64,000 bases of DNA, from assembly GCA_001404055.1 (NCBI GenBank), contig CXTY01000013.1, forward strand, positions 1-64,000, read 5' to 3'. Below the pieces are notes generated by a model that was not told where the DNA came from, ran no database searches, and was given only the letters and a program-made list of their open reading frames with translations. The position numbers were made by a program, and so were the translations under genes. Below are positions 36,233 to 45,730 of the stretch, in pieces; position 1 is the stretch's first letter, and every line of letters begins with the position of its first letter. The DNA comes from Roseibium album. GTDB taxonomy: Bacteria > Pseudomonadota > Alphaproteobacteria > Rhizobiales > Stappiaceae.

Positions 36233-37558
36233 CGGAACGATACGATCTCCATACGCTGCATTTGGTATCCACAGGGTGAGCTCGGGGACAAATGTGACCA
36301 ACAGCAGAACAATGACCATTGCGAGCCAAAACGGCCACATCGTTCTGGTCACTTTTTCAATGGAGACCTTGCCAACGGCACAGCCTACGAAAAGAGTCGT
36401 TCCTACAGGTGGCGTGATCAATCCGATGGATAGATTGAGCAGCATGACGATGCCGAAGTGCACCGGGCTATAGCCCAGTTGCGTCATCACCGGCAGGAAT
36501 AGGGGCGTTGTCACAAGGATCAATGGGGCCATATCCATGAAGGTGCCAAGTGCGATCAGCATCAAGTTGACCAGAATGATGATGACGTATTTGTTTTCCG
36601 AGAGCCCAATCAGGAAATTTCCGACGGACTGGGGAACCTGCATCAGCGTCATGAGATAGCCAAACGCGGAAGCAAACCCAATGACAATCATAACCATCGC
36701 AACGGTCTTGACGACGTTGTGCAGCATGTGCGGAATTTTCCTCAGCGGGAGATCTCGATAGATCACCAGACTTACGAAAAAGGACCACACCACCGCCACA
36801 GCGGCAGCCTCGGTTGCGTTGAAAACACCGCCAACAACGCCGCCTACAATTATCACAACCGTCATGAGGCCCGGTATGGCTTCCCAAGACTGCTTGACGG
36901 CTTCTCGCAGAGGTACCAATTCACCTTTTGGATAGCCACGACGATTAGCGATCAATACTGCCAGGATCATCAGTATGATGCCGATCATAATACCCGGGAC
37001 GATCCCTGCCAGGAACAAGGCAGCGATGGAGACGCCGCCGCCAGCCGAATAGGCAAAGAGGACGGCATTGTGGCTTGGTGGGATGATGACTCCCTGGGTC
37101 GCGGATGTGATTGTCACGTTGACGGAAAAGGCATCATCGTAGCCTTGTTTCTTCATCATCGGAATCAAGATAGAGCCGATGGATGAAACGTCGGCTACCG
37201 AGGATCCTGATATTCCGCCGAAAAACATAGATGACAGGATATTGACCAGTGCCAGTCCGCCCCTGAGAAAACCGACAAATATATTTGCGAAATTGACCAG
37301 TCTTTGCGCCATTCCGCCTTCGCCCATGACGGCGCCAGCAAAAACAAAGAATGGAATCGCAAGCAGAGCAAAGGTATCCACGCCGTCAGAGGTCTTTTGA
37401 AACACCACGGCCAGAGGAAACGAAAACGGAGATGTCGCACTTATGTAGAGAATAGTGGTAACGGCGGTCATTCCCATTGCAAATGCGATGGGAACTCCGA
37501 TGACAATGAAAAACGCGAGGCCGCCGAGAAGCACGGCAATCGAATACTCGTCACCCAT
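36221..37558 (-). CDS. dctM: TRAP transporter large permease (DctM type)
   Basis: A 445-residue inner-membrane protein with about 12 hydrophobic segments, coupling sodium or proton flow to solute uptake in a tripartite ATP-independent transporter. Family segments include FFGGISGSSVADVSSIGSI and IPPSHNAVLFAYSAGGG, and the end LNLSIGLITPPVGTTLFVG. It is the last gene of dctP-dctQ-dctM and lies opposite nos genes. Confidence 0.92.
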   Translation of the reverse strand: MGDEYSIAVLLGGLAFFIVIGVPIAFAMGMTAVTTILYISATSPFSFPLAVVFQKTSDGVDTFALLAIPFFVFAGAVMGEGGMAQRLVNFANIFVGFLRGGLALVNILSSMFFGGISGSSVADVSSIGSILIPMMKKQGYDDAFSVNVTITSATQGVIIPPSHNAVLFAYSAGGGVSIAALFLAGIVPGIMIGIILMILAVLIANRRGYPKGELVPLREAVKQSWEAIPGLMTVVIIVGGVVGGVFNATEAAAVAVVWSFFVSLVIYRDLPLRKIPHMLHNVVKTVAMVMIVIGFASAFGYLMTLMQVPQSVGNFLIGLSENKYVIIILVNLMLIALGTFMDMAPLILVTTPLFLPVMTQLGYSPVHFGIVMLLNLSIGLITPPVGTTLFVGCAVGKVSIEKVTRTMWPFWLAMVIVLLLVTFVPELTLWIPNAAYGDRIVPIPN

Positions 37559-37591
37559 GAGTGTGCACCATGTTTTGTTTAGAACCCAACA

Positions 37592-38140
37592 TCATTTCGT
37601 CGAATCCTCCAGACCATCCGTTTCCTGGCCAACCGTGGCGAATTCAACAGGTGTAAGTAGTTGAAAAAAAAGCTTTTCAATTACGAATAGAAAAATAATT
37701 GCTCCGGATATCGGAATGCCGGCGTAAATCGCACCGGCAGGAATTATCGGAAACTCAAAATAACCCTGACCAAACGTGGTTTTTGCAAGAGAAATACCGT
37801 TGAAGACCATGATGCAGCTAAAAATAGCCATCAAAATCGTTCCGAAGTAGATTACTTTTTTCTGCGAGTTTTCAGGAAGCAGGCCAACGAACAGGCTTAG
37901 CCGGATGTGATCGTTGCTTCGGTAACATGCTGCCGCTCCGAAGAAGGTAAGTTGGATGGCGAGGATGACGGTAATGGGCTCGAAAAACGATGCGCCATAG
38001 CTCAGGGCGTAGCGCGAAAACACACTGGCCGACACCAAGATTGTCATTATGACGAGCGCGGCTGCGGGGATCGCGATGCATATCCAATAGAGACCCTGCA
38101 TCGCTTGCGAGTATCGCCGCGAAATTGTCTGAAATTTCAT
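37592..38140 (-). CDS. dctQ: TRAP transporter small permease (DctQ type)
   Basis: A 182-residue membrane protein with four hydrophobic segments, joining the large permease in a complex. The family motif YGASFFEPITVILAIQLTFFG fits DctQ. GGAG lies 8 bases before the start. The large permease follows 33 bp downstream. Confidence 0.88.
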   Translation of the reverse strand: MKFQTISRRYSQAMQGLYWICIAIPAAALVIMTILVSASVFSRYALSYGASFFEPITVILAIQLTFFGAAACYRSNDHIRLSLFVGLLPENSQKKVIYFGTILMAIFSCIMVFNGISLAKTTFGQGYFEFPIIPAGAIYAGIPISGAIIFLFVIEKLFFQLLTPVEFATVGQETDGLEDSTK

Positions 38141-38261
38141 ATCGAGGTCTCCGGCGGTATCCTGATCAATTCAATTGACTGCGGTAACCGCAAGTCTGGT
38201 GAAGACGTCTCATTAAGTGTGCGAACCAATTGGCACGTGTTGCCAGCGTTCCTGTTTGAAA

Positions 38262-38326
38262 AGGCGTTCCGCATGACGTTCGACCATGGATAAGGTCCAG
38301 GGTGCACACGCATAGACGGAACGCCT
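38262..38326 (-). promoter_or_regulatory. Intercistronic stem-loop between dctP and dctQ
   Basis: AGGCGTTCCG (38262-38271) and CGGAACGCCT (38317-38326) form a 10-bp stem around a 45-base loop in the 202-bp gap. Such structures often let the binding-protein message outlast the permease part. No T run follows. Confidence 0.55.
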
Positions 38327-38342
38327 GAGCTCGATCTCGCTG

Positions 38343-39323
38343 TTATTCAACGGCAGAAATAGCCTCAATCATGTCCGAATACTGAGAACCGAACTTTTGA
38401 CGAACGCCAGCTGTTGCGTTGATAAAATCGGTCTTGTCAATTTCCATGACGATCTCGTAGCCATCGGCTTTAAGCTTCTCAAGCGCCTCGGTTTCCTTCG
38501 CAGCCCAGAGTTCACGCTGTTTCACAGCAGCCATTTGGCCAGCTTTTCTGATTAGCTTCTGGTCTTCTTCCGGAAGCGTGTCCCAGATGACCTTGGAGAA
38601 AACAAACACCTCAGGAACCATGAGGTGTTCTGTAAGCGTGTAGTACTTTGCTACTTCGAAGTGATTTTTGGACAGGTACGTTGGCGGATTGTTTTCGGCC
38701 CCGTCAACCACACGCGTTTGCAGGCCAGTGTAAAGTTCATTGAATGGGTAGGGGATACCATTGCCGCCCATCGCGTTGACCATTTCAACAAAGGCAGGAT
38801 TCTGCATGACGCGTATTTTCAATCCATCCAGGTCAGAAATGGAATTGATCGGCCGGACATCGTTGTAAAATGACCTTGAACCAGCATCCATGTAACCCAG
38901 TGCGATCAAACCGGACCCTTCCAGCTTCTGAAGCAGGTCCTGGCCAATCGGTCCATCGAGAACCTTGTGCATGTGATCAACGCCGCGAAAAACGTAAGGC
39001 AGGTTGAAGGCGTTGAAATCGTCAACCAGGGGACCGATAACGCCATTTGAAACGCGCGCGATTTCGAGAGCACCTAGCTGGGCTTGCTCGAGATACTCCT
39101 TTTCACCGCCCAACTGCATGTTGCCATAGACTGTTACTGTGATGCGGCCATCGGTCCAATCACTCAGCAATTCACCCATATATTCCATTGCGGCAACGGT
39201 CGGATAGCCCGGTCCATGGACGTCTGCTGCCTTGATTTCCAGCGCGGAAGCTGTGCCGGACATGAAGGTTAGTGCACCGGCAATTGTTGCTCCCGCCAGT
39301 GCTGATTTGATTAGTGTTTTCAA
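38343..39323 (-). CDS. dctP: TRAP transporter solute-binding protein (DctP type)
   Basis: A 326-residue periplasmic protein that binds the transported solute. The signal peptide covers about residues 1-28 (ending TASALE). The conserved Arg that salt-bridges a substrate carboxylate is in GLKIRVMQNPAF, so the ligand is probably an organic acid. VGAENNPPTYLSK-like segment appears as VDGAENNPPTYLSKNHFE. I chose a TTG start at 39323 because GGGAGGA precedes it by 6 bases; the upstream in-frame ATG at 39365 has no ribosome site. Confidence 0.9.
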   Translation of the reverse strand: MKTLIKSALAGATIAGALTFMSGTASALEIKAADVHGPGYPTVAAMEYMGELLSDWTDGRITVTVYGNMQLGGEKEYLEQAQLGALEIARVSNGVIGPLVDDFNAFNLPYVFRGVDHMHKVLDGPIGQDLLQKLEGSGLIALGYMDAGSRSFYNDVRPINSISDLDGLKIRVMQNPAFVEMVNAMGGNGIPYPFNELYTGLQTRVVDGAENNPPTYLSKNHFEVAKYYTLTEHLMVPEVFVFSKVIWDTLPEEDQKLIRKAGQMAAVKQRELWAAKETEALEKLKADGYEIVMEIDKTDFINATAGVRQKFGSQYSDMIEAISAVE

Positions 39324-40011
39324 TTTCTTCCTCCCAAGTATTTGAATTGAAACGAAAAAAATCACGAAGTTAACAGTCTCGGTTTGGGCTGCAATTTTTC
39401 GCTGCAGGAAACCGGCTCATGCTCCTCAACGCGAGATCGTCTCAAGGAAGTTCCTCCCTGCGAAGGAGGGAACTCATATTCGTATACAGAATTTTCTATC
39501 ACACAGAAAGAAAATTCTTTCGATTTTGGAAAATCGATTTTCTACCCATAAAGATGGGACGCGTGATTTTCCGGAAATCGGTGGCCATTTAGGTTTGAAA
39601 AACGAGAAAATTTGTTCGAAATTGTCGCGTGCAGAAACAGGGAAGACAAGCTTTTCAGAATTGGATAAAGAATCCCGGATCAGGGGTTCTCCGGGTGTAG
39701 AGTTTAAGCCGATGAAGTAGCGGCACGACCTGACAACATCGAAACAAAATAGTCTTCCGTTATTCCGGACAGCGTGGCACGAAAGGGCCATTGTGTGATC
39801 CGGAATCCAGATGTATTCCACACCAAAGGCGCGGCCTAATTAATTTCTCAGATGAGAACACGTGTTCGCGTTGCTCACGCTGATGTCTGGATTCCAGATC
39901 TGCGTTCGGCATTCGCCTCACTGGTCTGGAATGACGATTCAGAACAGCATCTACAAACCATGCAGTTTTCCGTCCCGGCTTTGAGTCGGGACCGATTTGC
40001 ATTGGTTCGAG
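39324..40011. other. Long non-coding gap upstream of dctP with repeats
   Basis: This ~690-bp gap has no supported gene. AAAATCGATTTT (39530s) and the GAAAG...CTTTC motif nearby are palindromes that could be operators for dctP. Bases 39778-39945 hold a dispersed repeat also found at 62130-62215. GTCCCG...CGGGAC at 39972-39992 is a further hairpin. Confidence 0.5.
39850..39945. repeat. Dispersed ~90-bp intergenic repeat, copy 1
   Basis: Shares TGTTCGCGTT, CTGGATTCC, GCATTCGGC and CGCCTCACTGGTC with 62145-62215 in the same order. GATTCC and GGAAT arms allow each copy to form a hairpin. No coding capacity. Confidence 0.65.
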
Positions 40012-40038
40012 AAAAGGTCCCGGATCAGGTCCGGGACG
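40012..40038 (-). terminator. Dispersed palindrome copy 2, probable terminator of the nir operon
   Basis: The stem GTCCCGGA-CCTGA-TCCGGGAC on the minus strand is followed by CTTTTCTC, just after the last nir-operon gene. It is the same palindrome as at 36166-36186. Confidence 0.55.
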
Positions 40039-40070
40039 GCGCTTGGTCAGTAATGCTGTGATGAGATCGG

Positions 40071-40322
40071 TCAGTCCCCGGAAGATTTCTTGCCTTCTGC
40101 CTCATCCATTAGTCCGCGCACCCATTTGGCTGTCCACCACGTTGCTGGAATGCCCAGTGGCACACTTAGCCAAATTGCAGTCACCGGAGGCAAGGCTGGC
40201 AGACCGAGCGCAATACCCATCAAACCGAGCAAGAACAGGTTGATCGCAACAGCTCCTGCCACAAACGGATAAAGCACGTAGCCAAGCTTTTTCACCGACC
40301 AGGACGCGTCAGACTGTGTCAT
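40071..40322 (-). CDS. Small two-helix membrane protein at the end of the nir operon
   Basis: An 83-residue protein with two hydrophobic segments (VLYPFVAGAVAINLFLLGL and ALPPVTAIWLSVPLGIPATW) and charged ends. I do not recognise a family. Its ATG at 40322 overlaps the stop of the CbiX-like gene by 4 bp, so it is coupled to it. A role beside the nir genes is likely, but nothing more can be said. Confidence 0.6.
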   Translation of the reverse strand: MTQSDASWSVKKLGYVLYPFVAGAVAINLFLLGLMGIALGLPALPPVTAIWLSVPLGIPATWWTAKWVRGLMDEAEGKKSSGD

Positions 40323-41113
40323 GCGGCGAGGCTCCTCAGCTCTGCGGATTTCAGGCTGTGGGCGATTAGTCCCGGAAGGAATTCGGCCTCTCCGACAGAG
40401 GGTAAAAGAACACCCCGAAACTCGCCTTCCTTCAGGGCCTGGGGAATATCGTCTGTCAGGTGCGAGCCCAGACCTGCCAGAAAAGGCAAGAGGAGTGTCC
40501 GGGGCGTGCTGACCCTTGCGACTTCGGAAAGAAACGGCGTCTGCGCCAGAAAACCGGTATGAACCTTTTTCTTGAAAGGTGTCAGACGGCGTAATCGTTT
40601 GGCGAAATAAAGCGCGCACTCGGCCGCTGCGGACCCGGTTGCCGATCCATGAGCCGCAATCATGATATCGCAGGAGTTGAAGGACCAGCCACGGTTCTCG
40701 GCCTCAAGCTTCAAAAGCTTGAAGGTCTTGTGTGGCAGTCCGGGATGTACTCCCAACGGAGAAAGCTGGTGAACTTTCCGGTGACGGAGACGTACCGGCA
40801 GCGCTGTGTTGGTAAACCAGCCATCGGCCATGAAGAGGGGAAAGACGTATGGCACGCCCGAGAATTCCTCGAGCGCGTCTTCAAGAGCGTTTGGAGTAGC
40901 CATGGTTGCGGACCTTAAGTCCCAGCCCGGAAGCACAGGCTTGATCCGAGCAACCAGGGCGGACAATTGGTCTTCGCCGGCCTGAGAATTGGACGGTTGC
41001 CCATGAGAGACGATCAAAGCCTCTTTGACAGGCCCTTTGCGAGCTGTAGCAACCGGCGTCTTGAAGGCCTCAATGACTCGTGCCTTCAGAGAACGTGATC
41101 TTGTTCCAAACAT
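40319..41113 (-). CDS. CbiX/SirB-like putative chelatase in the heme d1 operon
   Basis: A 264-residue protein with the two-lobed CbiX/SirB pattern. LIVSHGQPSNSQAGEDQL in the first half and IMIAAHGSATGSAAAECALYFAKRL in the second are the SHG motifs, with LLPFLAGLGSHLTDDIPQAL carrying the metal-site His. The family inserts Co or Fe into sirohydrochlorin. Since heme d1 comes from siroheme, iron chelation for NirDL/GH substrate is a fitting job. Its ATG at 41113 lies within the nirN end (44-bp overlap). Confidence 0.7.
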   Translation of the reverse strand: MFGTRSRSLKARVIEAFKTPVATARKGPVKEALIVSHGQPSNSQAGEDQLSALVARIKPVLPGWDLRSATMATPNALEDALEEFSGVPYVFPLFMADGWFTNTALPVRLRHRKVHQLSPLGVHPGLPHKTFKLLKLEAENRGWSFNSCDIMIAAHGSATGSAAAECALYFAKRLRRLTPFKKKVHTGFLAQTPFLSEVARVSTPRTLLLPFLAGLGSHLTDDIPQALKEGEFRGVLLPSVGEAEFLPGLIAHSLKSAELRSLAA

Positions 41114-42602
41114 TATATTTTCCCGAAGGTTTGCGCATTGGCAAACGCTTGACTTCTTCCAATGTTGCGGCGTCGTAGACAATCACCGCGCCTTCATCTT
41201 CCCAGACGGAAACCAAGGCGTATCGGCCGTCACGCGTGAATTCGACATGGGCGACGGTTGCGCCTTCAACGGGCCTGAGCGTCTTGACGATTTCAAGGCT
41301 CTGCTTGTCGATGACATGCATGACATCCTTGTTCGGCCCGAAGAAAACGTCCGCCCAGACGTAGGGCGAGTTTTCGTGGCTCCGCATGAAGAAGCCGGGC
41401 CCGAGAGTTTCGATCCGCTTCACGGTCTCCCAGGACTTCATGTCAATCACTGATACGGTTCCATCCTTGAGGTGAGGCGTGGCCATGACCGTCGTCTCAC
41501 CGTGGTTCCAGGTGATGCCGGATCCCAGGTGGGGCATGCCGGGCAGGTCCAGGTCAGCGATTTTCTGGCCAATGACGAGGTCAATGACCTGACCACCTTC
41601 ACCGCTGCGAGAGGCACCCATGACGTACTCGTAGCTCTGATCGAAAAAGAAATCGTCCAGGTAGTCGGGTGTGGTGATCTTGCGGATCGGAAAAGGGGTT
41701 GTCTGAGGAGCCGGCCCCTCTATCCGCCAGTCATGAGCGAAGCCATAGTGCGGCGGATTTGGACCGTAGAAGACCTCCCAGATTTCGGGCACGTCCTTGA
41801 GAGCCAGCACGAAGCTTTCGCGCGGTGGAGCCTGATAGACAGCGGAGATCCTGCTTGGTGTTCCATCTTTACCTTTGACTTCGCGAACCGAAGCGACACT
41901 CAGATCGTCAGTTGAAAGGATTGTCAGCAAATTGGGCAGGTAGTTGGCCACCGCGAGCCACTTGCCGTCGTGGCTGATCGCAATGTTGCGGCTGTTCAGT
42001 CCGGCACGAACGCGCCCGACCTTCTGCAGGGACCAGATGTCATATTTCTGTACCCAGCCGTCACGCGACATGATGAAGACATAGCGTCCGTCCGGGCTGA
42101 ATTTCGGGCCGCCGTGGACGGCAAAAGGCGTCTCGAACCGATCGAGAACCTCAAACGTATCGCCATCCAGTACGCTGACATGGTGATCACCTGTTTCCAC
42201 TACCAGTGTGATATTCATTGGATCAGCGCTGAAAACCGGCTTGGTTGCCGGCAAATAGTCGCGATTAAGCGTGAGTGTTTCAGCGATCTGCTCGGCGCCC
42301 CATTCAGGAAGCTCTTCCAATGGTTGCCGGATATACGCAGCAAGCGCCGCAATCTCGTCCTTCGAATAGACGTCGGCAAATGCGGGCATCTGCGTTGCTG
42401 CACGCCCGTTCATGATGACTTTTTCAAGGTTCGGGCCGCGCATGCGTTTCAGTGTCTGCGGGATCAAGGCAGGCCCCGTACCACCAAGGCGATTTGCACC
42501 GTGGCAGTCCGCACAAGCGTCGTTGAAGATGCCTGCGGGATCGGCATTGGCCAGTCCTGACGAAAGCAGCAGGGCGCTAATTAAAACGATGAACCGGATC
42601 AT
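41070..42602 (-). CDS. nirN: NirN, dihydro-heme d1 dehydrogenase
   Basis: A 510-residue periplasmic protein with a Sec signal (about 1-20), an N-terminal cytochrome c domain with CADCH (Cys30-His34), and an eight-bladed d1-type propeller. It performs the last oxidation of dihydro-heme d1 before handing it to NirS. The propeller has [19 protein letters not shown] and [19 protein letters not shown], as in NirS. It overlaps nirJ by 26 bases at its start. It lacks the NirS-length linker and differs from NirF by its heme domain. Confidence 0.9.
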   Translation of the reverse strand: MIRFIVLISALLLSSGLANADPAGIFNDACADCHGANRLGGTGPALIPQTLKRMRGPNLEKVIMNGRAATQMPAFADVYSKDEIAALAAYIRQPLEELPEWGAEQIAETLTLNRDYLPATKPVFSADPMNITLVVETGDHHVSVLDGDTFEVLDRFETPFAVHGGPKFSPDGRYVFIMSRDGWVQKYDIWSLQKVGRVRAGLNSRNIAISHDGKWLAVANYLPNLLTILSTDDLSVASVREVKGKDGTPSRISAVYQAPPRESFVLALKDVPEIWEVFYGPNPPHYGFAHDWRIEGPAPQTTPFPIRKITTPDYLDDFFFDQSYEYVMGASRSGEGGQVIDLVIGQKIADLDLPGMPHLGSGITWNHGETTVMATPHLKDGTVSVIDMKSWETVKRIETLGPGFFMRSHENSPYVWADVFFGPNKDVMHVIDKQSLEIVKTLRPVEGATVAHVEFTRDGRYALVSVWEDEGAVIVYDAATLEEVKRLPMRKPSGKYNVWNKITFSEGTSH

Positions 42603-43797
42603 GGCTCTTTCCTCGGAATGGGGTCACGATGAGGCGTTCATGGTCGGCGCCGTTGATGCCGACTTCGGCGTCACGCATGTAGCAGGCGGGGTCTTCAGCC
42701 CAGGGATCACCGGTCACTTGAAGTGCCCTTATGCGGGTGTTGCCGCCGCACACATTTTGAAAGGCGCAGGCTCCGCACCGACCCTTGAGGGGGCGAGGTC
42801 TGGTCCGGAGCTGCGCAAGCATTGGATCACTTCCAGTCCAAAGATCTGAAAACAAACCCGTTTTTACACTTCCGATGGTGTAGTCGGACCAGTATGTGTC
42901 CGGGTGGACATTGCCGAGCGTGTCAATGTTGGCCACACCGAGCCCGGAGGAGTTCCCACCCCAGGCAACCAGATGTTTGCGGATGTGTTCGGCTTTTTCC
43001 TCTCCAAACCGGTTACGAACCCAGTTCAAGAAATAGACGGCATCTGCATCATTGTTGCCGGTGACGATGTCCAGTTTTTTTCCGCCATTTGCACCTTCAA
43101 AGGCGCGATCGAGAAGTAGATCCATGGCCCACCGGGAACGGGTATGGACTGCATCTTCACCGCGATGTTTGTCACCGCGCCCGGCGTAGACCAGATGGGA
43201 GAGATAGAATTTGTCGACACCTTCGTCATCACACAGGCGCAGAAGGTCGGGCAGGCATTCCTGATTGCGCTCGGTCAACGTAAACCGCAAGCCAACCTTT
43301 ATCCCGCGGGCCTTGCATTCCCTGACCCCCCGAAGTGCAGAAACATAAGCACCTTCAACGCCGCGGAACCAGTCATTGGTGGATCCGATACCATCGATGG
43401 ATATGCCGACGTAGTCGAAACCTATCTCGGCGACGCGATCAGCGTTTTCGCCATGAACCTTTGTACCGTTGGTGGAAAGGGCCAGCATGCGGACTAGTTT
43501 TCGGGCGCGTTCGGATATTTCGAACAGGTCGGTTCTGTCCAAAGGCTCGCCGCCGGAAAGAATGAGCGCAGGGATTTTGAACCTGCCAAGATCCTCCAGC
43601 GTGCCCATCGCCTGTGCATGTGTCAGTTCGCCGGGAAAGTCGACGTCAGCCGAAACGGTGTAACAGTGCCGGCACTTGAGATTGCATCGCCGGGTCAGGT
43701 TCCAGATCACCACAGGCTTCACGGGAGCGCCGGTGATGCGGGAACGAACCGGTGTCGGTTCGACGAGCTGTTGCATATATTCGGACAAACGAAACAT
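42577..43797 (-). CDS. nirJ: NirJ, radical SAM enzyme of heme d1 synthesis
   Basis: A 406-residue enzyme converting two propionate side chains of didecarboxysiroheme toward carbonyl groups. The radical SAM cluster CxxxCxxC is Cys38, Cys42 and Cys45 ([11 protein letters not shown]). The SAM-binding GGE motif is [13 protein letters not shown]-terminal SPASM-like segment [20 protein letters not shown] binds further clusters. It lies between nirH (3 bp) and nirN (26-bp overlap). Confidence 0.95.
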   Translation of the reverse strand: MFRLSEYMQQLVEPTPVRSRITGAPVKPVVIWNLTRRCNLKCRHCYTVSADVDFPGELTHAQAMGTLEDLGRFKIPALILSGGEPLDRTDLFEISERARKLVRMLALSTNGTKVHGENADRVAEIGFDYVGISIDGIGSTNDWFRGVEGAYVSALRGVRECKARGIKVGLRFTLTERNQECLPDLLRLCDDEGVDKFYLSHLVYAGRGDKHRGEDAVHTRSRWAMDLLLDRAFEGANGGKKLDIVTGNNDADAVYFLNWVRNRFGEEKAEHIRKHLVAWGGNSSGLGVANIDTLGNVHPDTYWSDYTIGSVKTGLFSDLWTGSDPMLAQLRTRPRPLKGRCGACAFQNVCGGNTRIRALQVTGDPWAEDPACYMRDAEVGINGADHERLIVTPFRGKSHDPVHRFN

Positions 43798-43800
43798 GAA

Positions 43801-44289
43801 TCAGTTTTCCTTCCTGCGCAGTCGCATTCCGGTTTTTTTCAAGATGCGCGTGGAAAAGAGGATGTCGCCCACACGGCAGGCGTCGCCCAAGAGGGTCGAA
43901 ATTTCTTTCTGCTTTTCAAGTACTTCTTTCCGCGTTGCGCCGTGAACCATGGCAAAAAGATTATAGGGCCAGTCCGGAAGCGCACGTGGGCGGCGATAGC
44001 TGTGGGTGACAAAGGGGAGGGCGCCGACGCGTTCACCAAGTTCATCCACCACGCTATCGTCAACGTCCCATACGGTCATTCCATTGGATGTCATACCGAG
44101 GCGATAATGGTTTGGCGCTGCACCGATACGACGGATGACACCTTGTTTTTTCAGATGTGCGAGCCGATCCAGAAGTTCTTTTTCGCTCATGCCCAGAGTA
44201 TTGGCCACAACTTCAAAAGGGGTGGGAACCAGAGGCAACCCCGCTTGCGTGGCCTCGACAATGGCGCGATCTTTTGGATGCAAAGTCAT
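43801..44289 (-). CDS. nirH: NirH, siroheme decarboxylase subunit
   Basis: A 162-residue Lrp/AsnC-like protein that forms the siroheme decarboxylase with the other NirDLGH parts. The HTH-like start (KDRAIVEATQAGLPLVPTPF) and RRIGAAPNHYRLGMTSNGM with the ACT-like RPRALPDWPYNLF signature fit NirH. I chose the ATG at 44289, which overlaps the nirG stop by 4 bases; a longer upstream frame is nirG in another phase. Confidence 0.88.
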   Translation of the reverse strand: MTLHPKDRAIVEATQAGLPLVPTPFEVVANTLGMSEKELLDRLAHLKKQGVIRRIGAAPNHYRLGMTSNGMTVWDVDDSVVDELGERVGALPFVTHSYRRPRALPDWPYNLFAMVHGATRKEVLEKQKEISTLLGDACRVGDILFSTRILKKTGMRLRRKEN

Positions 44290-44741
44290 GCGTTTACCCG
44301 AAATCCGATGAAAAACTCGCGTTCTTTGGGGAACAGGAGAACTTGCAGTCCAGTGTCCTGTTCGATTGCTGCGGCCGTTTTGTCTATTTCGGCTTTGCTT
44401 TCTGTCGCCAGAACGAACCACATGTTCAGCCTGTGATTTCGCTCATAATTATGCGCGACTTCCGAGTACGCATTGACTTTGGTTAAAACCTCTTCGAACT
44501 GATCTGCGGGCACTGCAATCGCGCAAAGACAAAAGGCGCCTCCCAGCGCTTCTGCGTCAAAGAACGGGCCAAATCTCGTCAAGAGGCCGTCATCCCTTAG
44601 CCGTCTGGTCCTGTCTATGACGTCTTCTTCTGAAAGACCGAGTTCCTCGGCAACAGTAGCGAAGGGGTGGGAGGTCAGGGGAAGATCGTCCTGGAGACTG
44701 TTGATCAGTTTGCGATCAATATCGGATAAATCGGCAGTCAT
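44286..44741 (-). CDS. nirG: NirG, siroheme decarboxylase subunit
   Basis: A 151-residue Lrp/AsnC-like subunit. LSDIDRKLINSLQDDLPLTSHPF, LGLSEEDVIDRTRRL and the NHRLNMWFVLATE segment are the family marks. The ATG at 44741 overlaps the nirDL stop by 4 bases. Assignment to G rather than another paralogue rests on order and on the NMWFV segment. Confidence 0.85.
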   Translation of the reverse strand: MTADLSDIDRKLINSLQDDLPLTSHPFATVAEELGLSEEDVIDRTRRLRDDGLLTRFGPFFDAEALGGAFCLCAIAVPADQFEEVLTKVNAYSEVAHNYERNHRLNMWFVLATESKAEIDKTAAAIEQDTGLQVLLFPKEREFFIGFRVNA

Positions 44742-45727
44742 GCTGCTGCTCCCCTGTGAGATATCAAGGCGCCTGTCTGCTTGAAACAACGGTTGGAAAA
44801 CAGGATGCGATAGGGGACATCGGCTAGTTTCGGCAGCCGAGAAGCTTTTGTCAGCGTGTCCAGAGCCTTGCCGCGGCTTTGTGCGTGGATCATGCAATAA
44901 AGTCGGTAGGGCCAGATGCCGTCGACTGGGCGGCGTTCGTAGCAAAGCGTGATGCCTGGAAGCGCTGCAAGTTCTCGACCGGCGGTCTCCACTTTCTCGC
45001 TCGCAATGTCCCAGACCACCATGGCGTTTGACCGCCAGCCAAGCGCTCTGTGGCGTACGATCACGCCGAGGCGTGAGATGATACCAGCCTCTTGAAGGAC
45101 TGTGATCCGCGCAAGAACATCAGCTTCTTTACGGCCGAGTTGCTCTGCCAACCGGTGGTAAGGTCGGGTACACAACGGCAGTCCAGATGTGAGTGCTTGA
45201 AGTATGTCTCTATCACCATCGCGAAGACGGCCTATCTGAATTGCACGCGGACTTGGGGGACGCTCGGCGCGATTTGTCATTTTAAAGCCGAGGTCGACAT
45301 TGAACGGGCGAACAAGCGGCAGGTCGAGAACCTGTAGTCCCGTATGCGCGCGAATAGTATTCAATACCTGGTCTACATGCTGGCGGTCAGGCCCGGTTAC
45401 CACAAACCAGAGATTCCAGTGGTTTTCCCGCAAGTAGGAATGGTTTACGCCAGGTTGGTCGCTGACGATCCCGGCAATCCTCTCAAGGGTTTCAATGGGT
45501 GCTGAAAGAGCAGCAAGTGTGCTGGCCGAAACAGTGTTTGGAGCACAGGTCGCACCAACGCGGCTAATACGTCCTGTGGCCTTCAAATTTGCCAGCCGCT
45601 TAAGCACTTCCGTTTCAGTGCAGCCGACCTTGTCTGCAATAAGGTCAAAGGGGCGTGCCTCGACAGGCAGATCCCGCTGCCAGTCGTCGAGCAATTTGAC
45701 GTCAATGGGATCGCCTATCTGTTCCAT
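44738..45727 (-). CDS. nirDL: NirDL fusion, siroheme decarboxylase subunits D and L
   Basis: A 329-residue protein of two Lrp/AsnC-like halves: about 1-150 (NirD-like, LDDWQRDLPVEARPF, HWNLWFVVTGP) and about 165-320 (NirL-like, LTSGLPLCTRPYHRLAEQLG, RRPVDGIWPYRLYCM). The fusion is known in some denitrifiers and here coexists with separate nirG and nirH. With them it removes two acetate carboxyls from siroheme to give didecarboxysiroheme. Confidence 0.9.
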   Translation of the reverse strand: MEQIGDPIDVKLLDDWQRDLPVEARPFDLIADKVGCTETEVLKRLANLKATGRISRVGATCAPNTVSASTLAALSAPIETLERIAGIVSDQPGVNHSYLRENHWNLWFVVTGPDRQHVDQVLNTIRAHTGLQVLDLPLVRPFNVDLGFKMTNRAERPPSPRAIQIGRLRDGDRDILQALTSGLPLCTRPYHRLAEQLGRKEADVLARITVLQEAGIISRLGVIVRHRALGWRSNAMVVWDIASEKVETAGRELAALPGITLCYERRPVDGIWPYRLYCMIHAQSRGKALDTLTKASRLPKLADVPYRILFSNRCFKQTGALISHRGAAA

Positions 45728-45730
45728 TGC

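Noticed and set aside
39526-39720. 64-residue plus-strand frame in the gap before dctP
   Set aside because: No ribosome site, no family signal, and it lies in a repeat-rich non-coding stretch.
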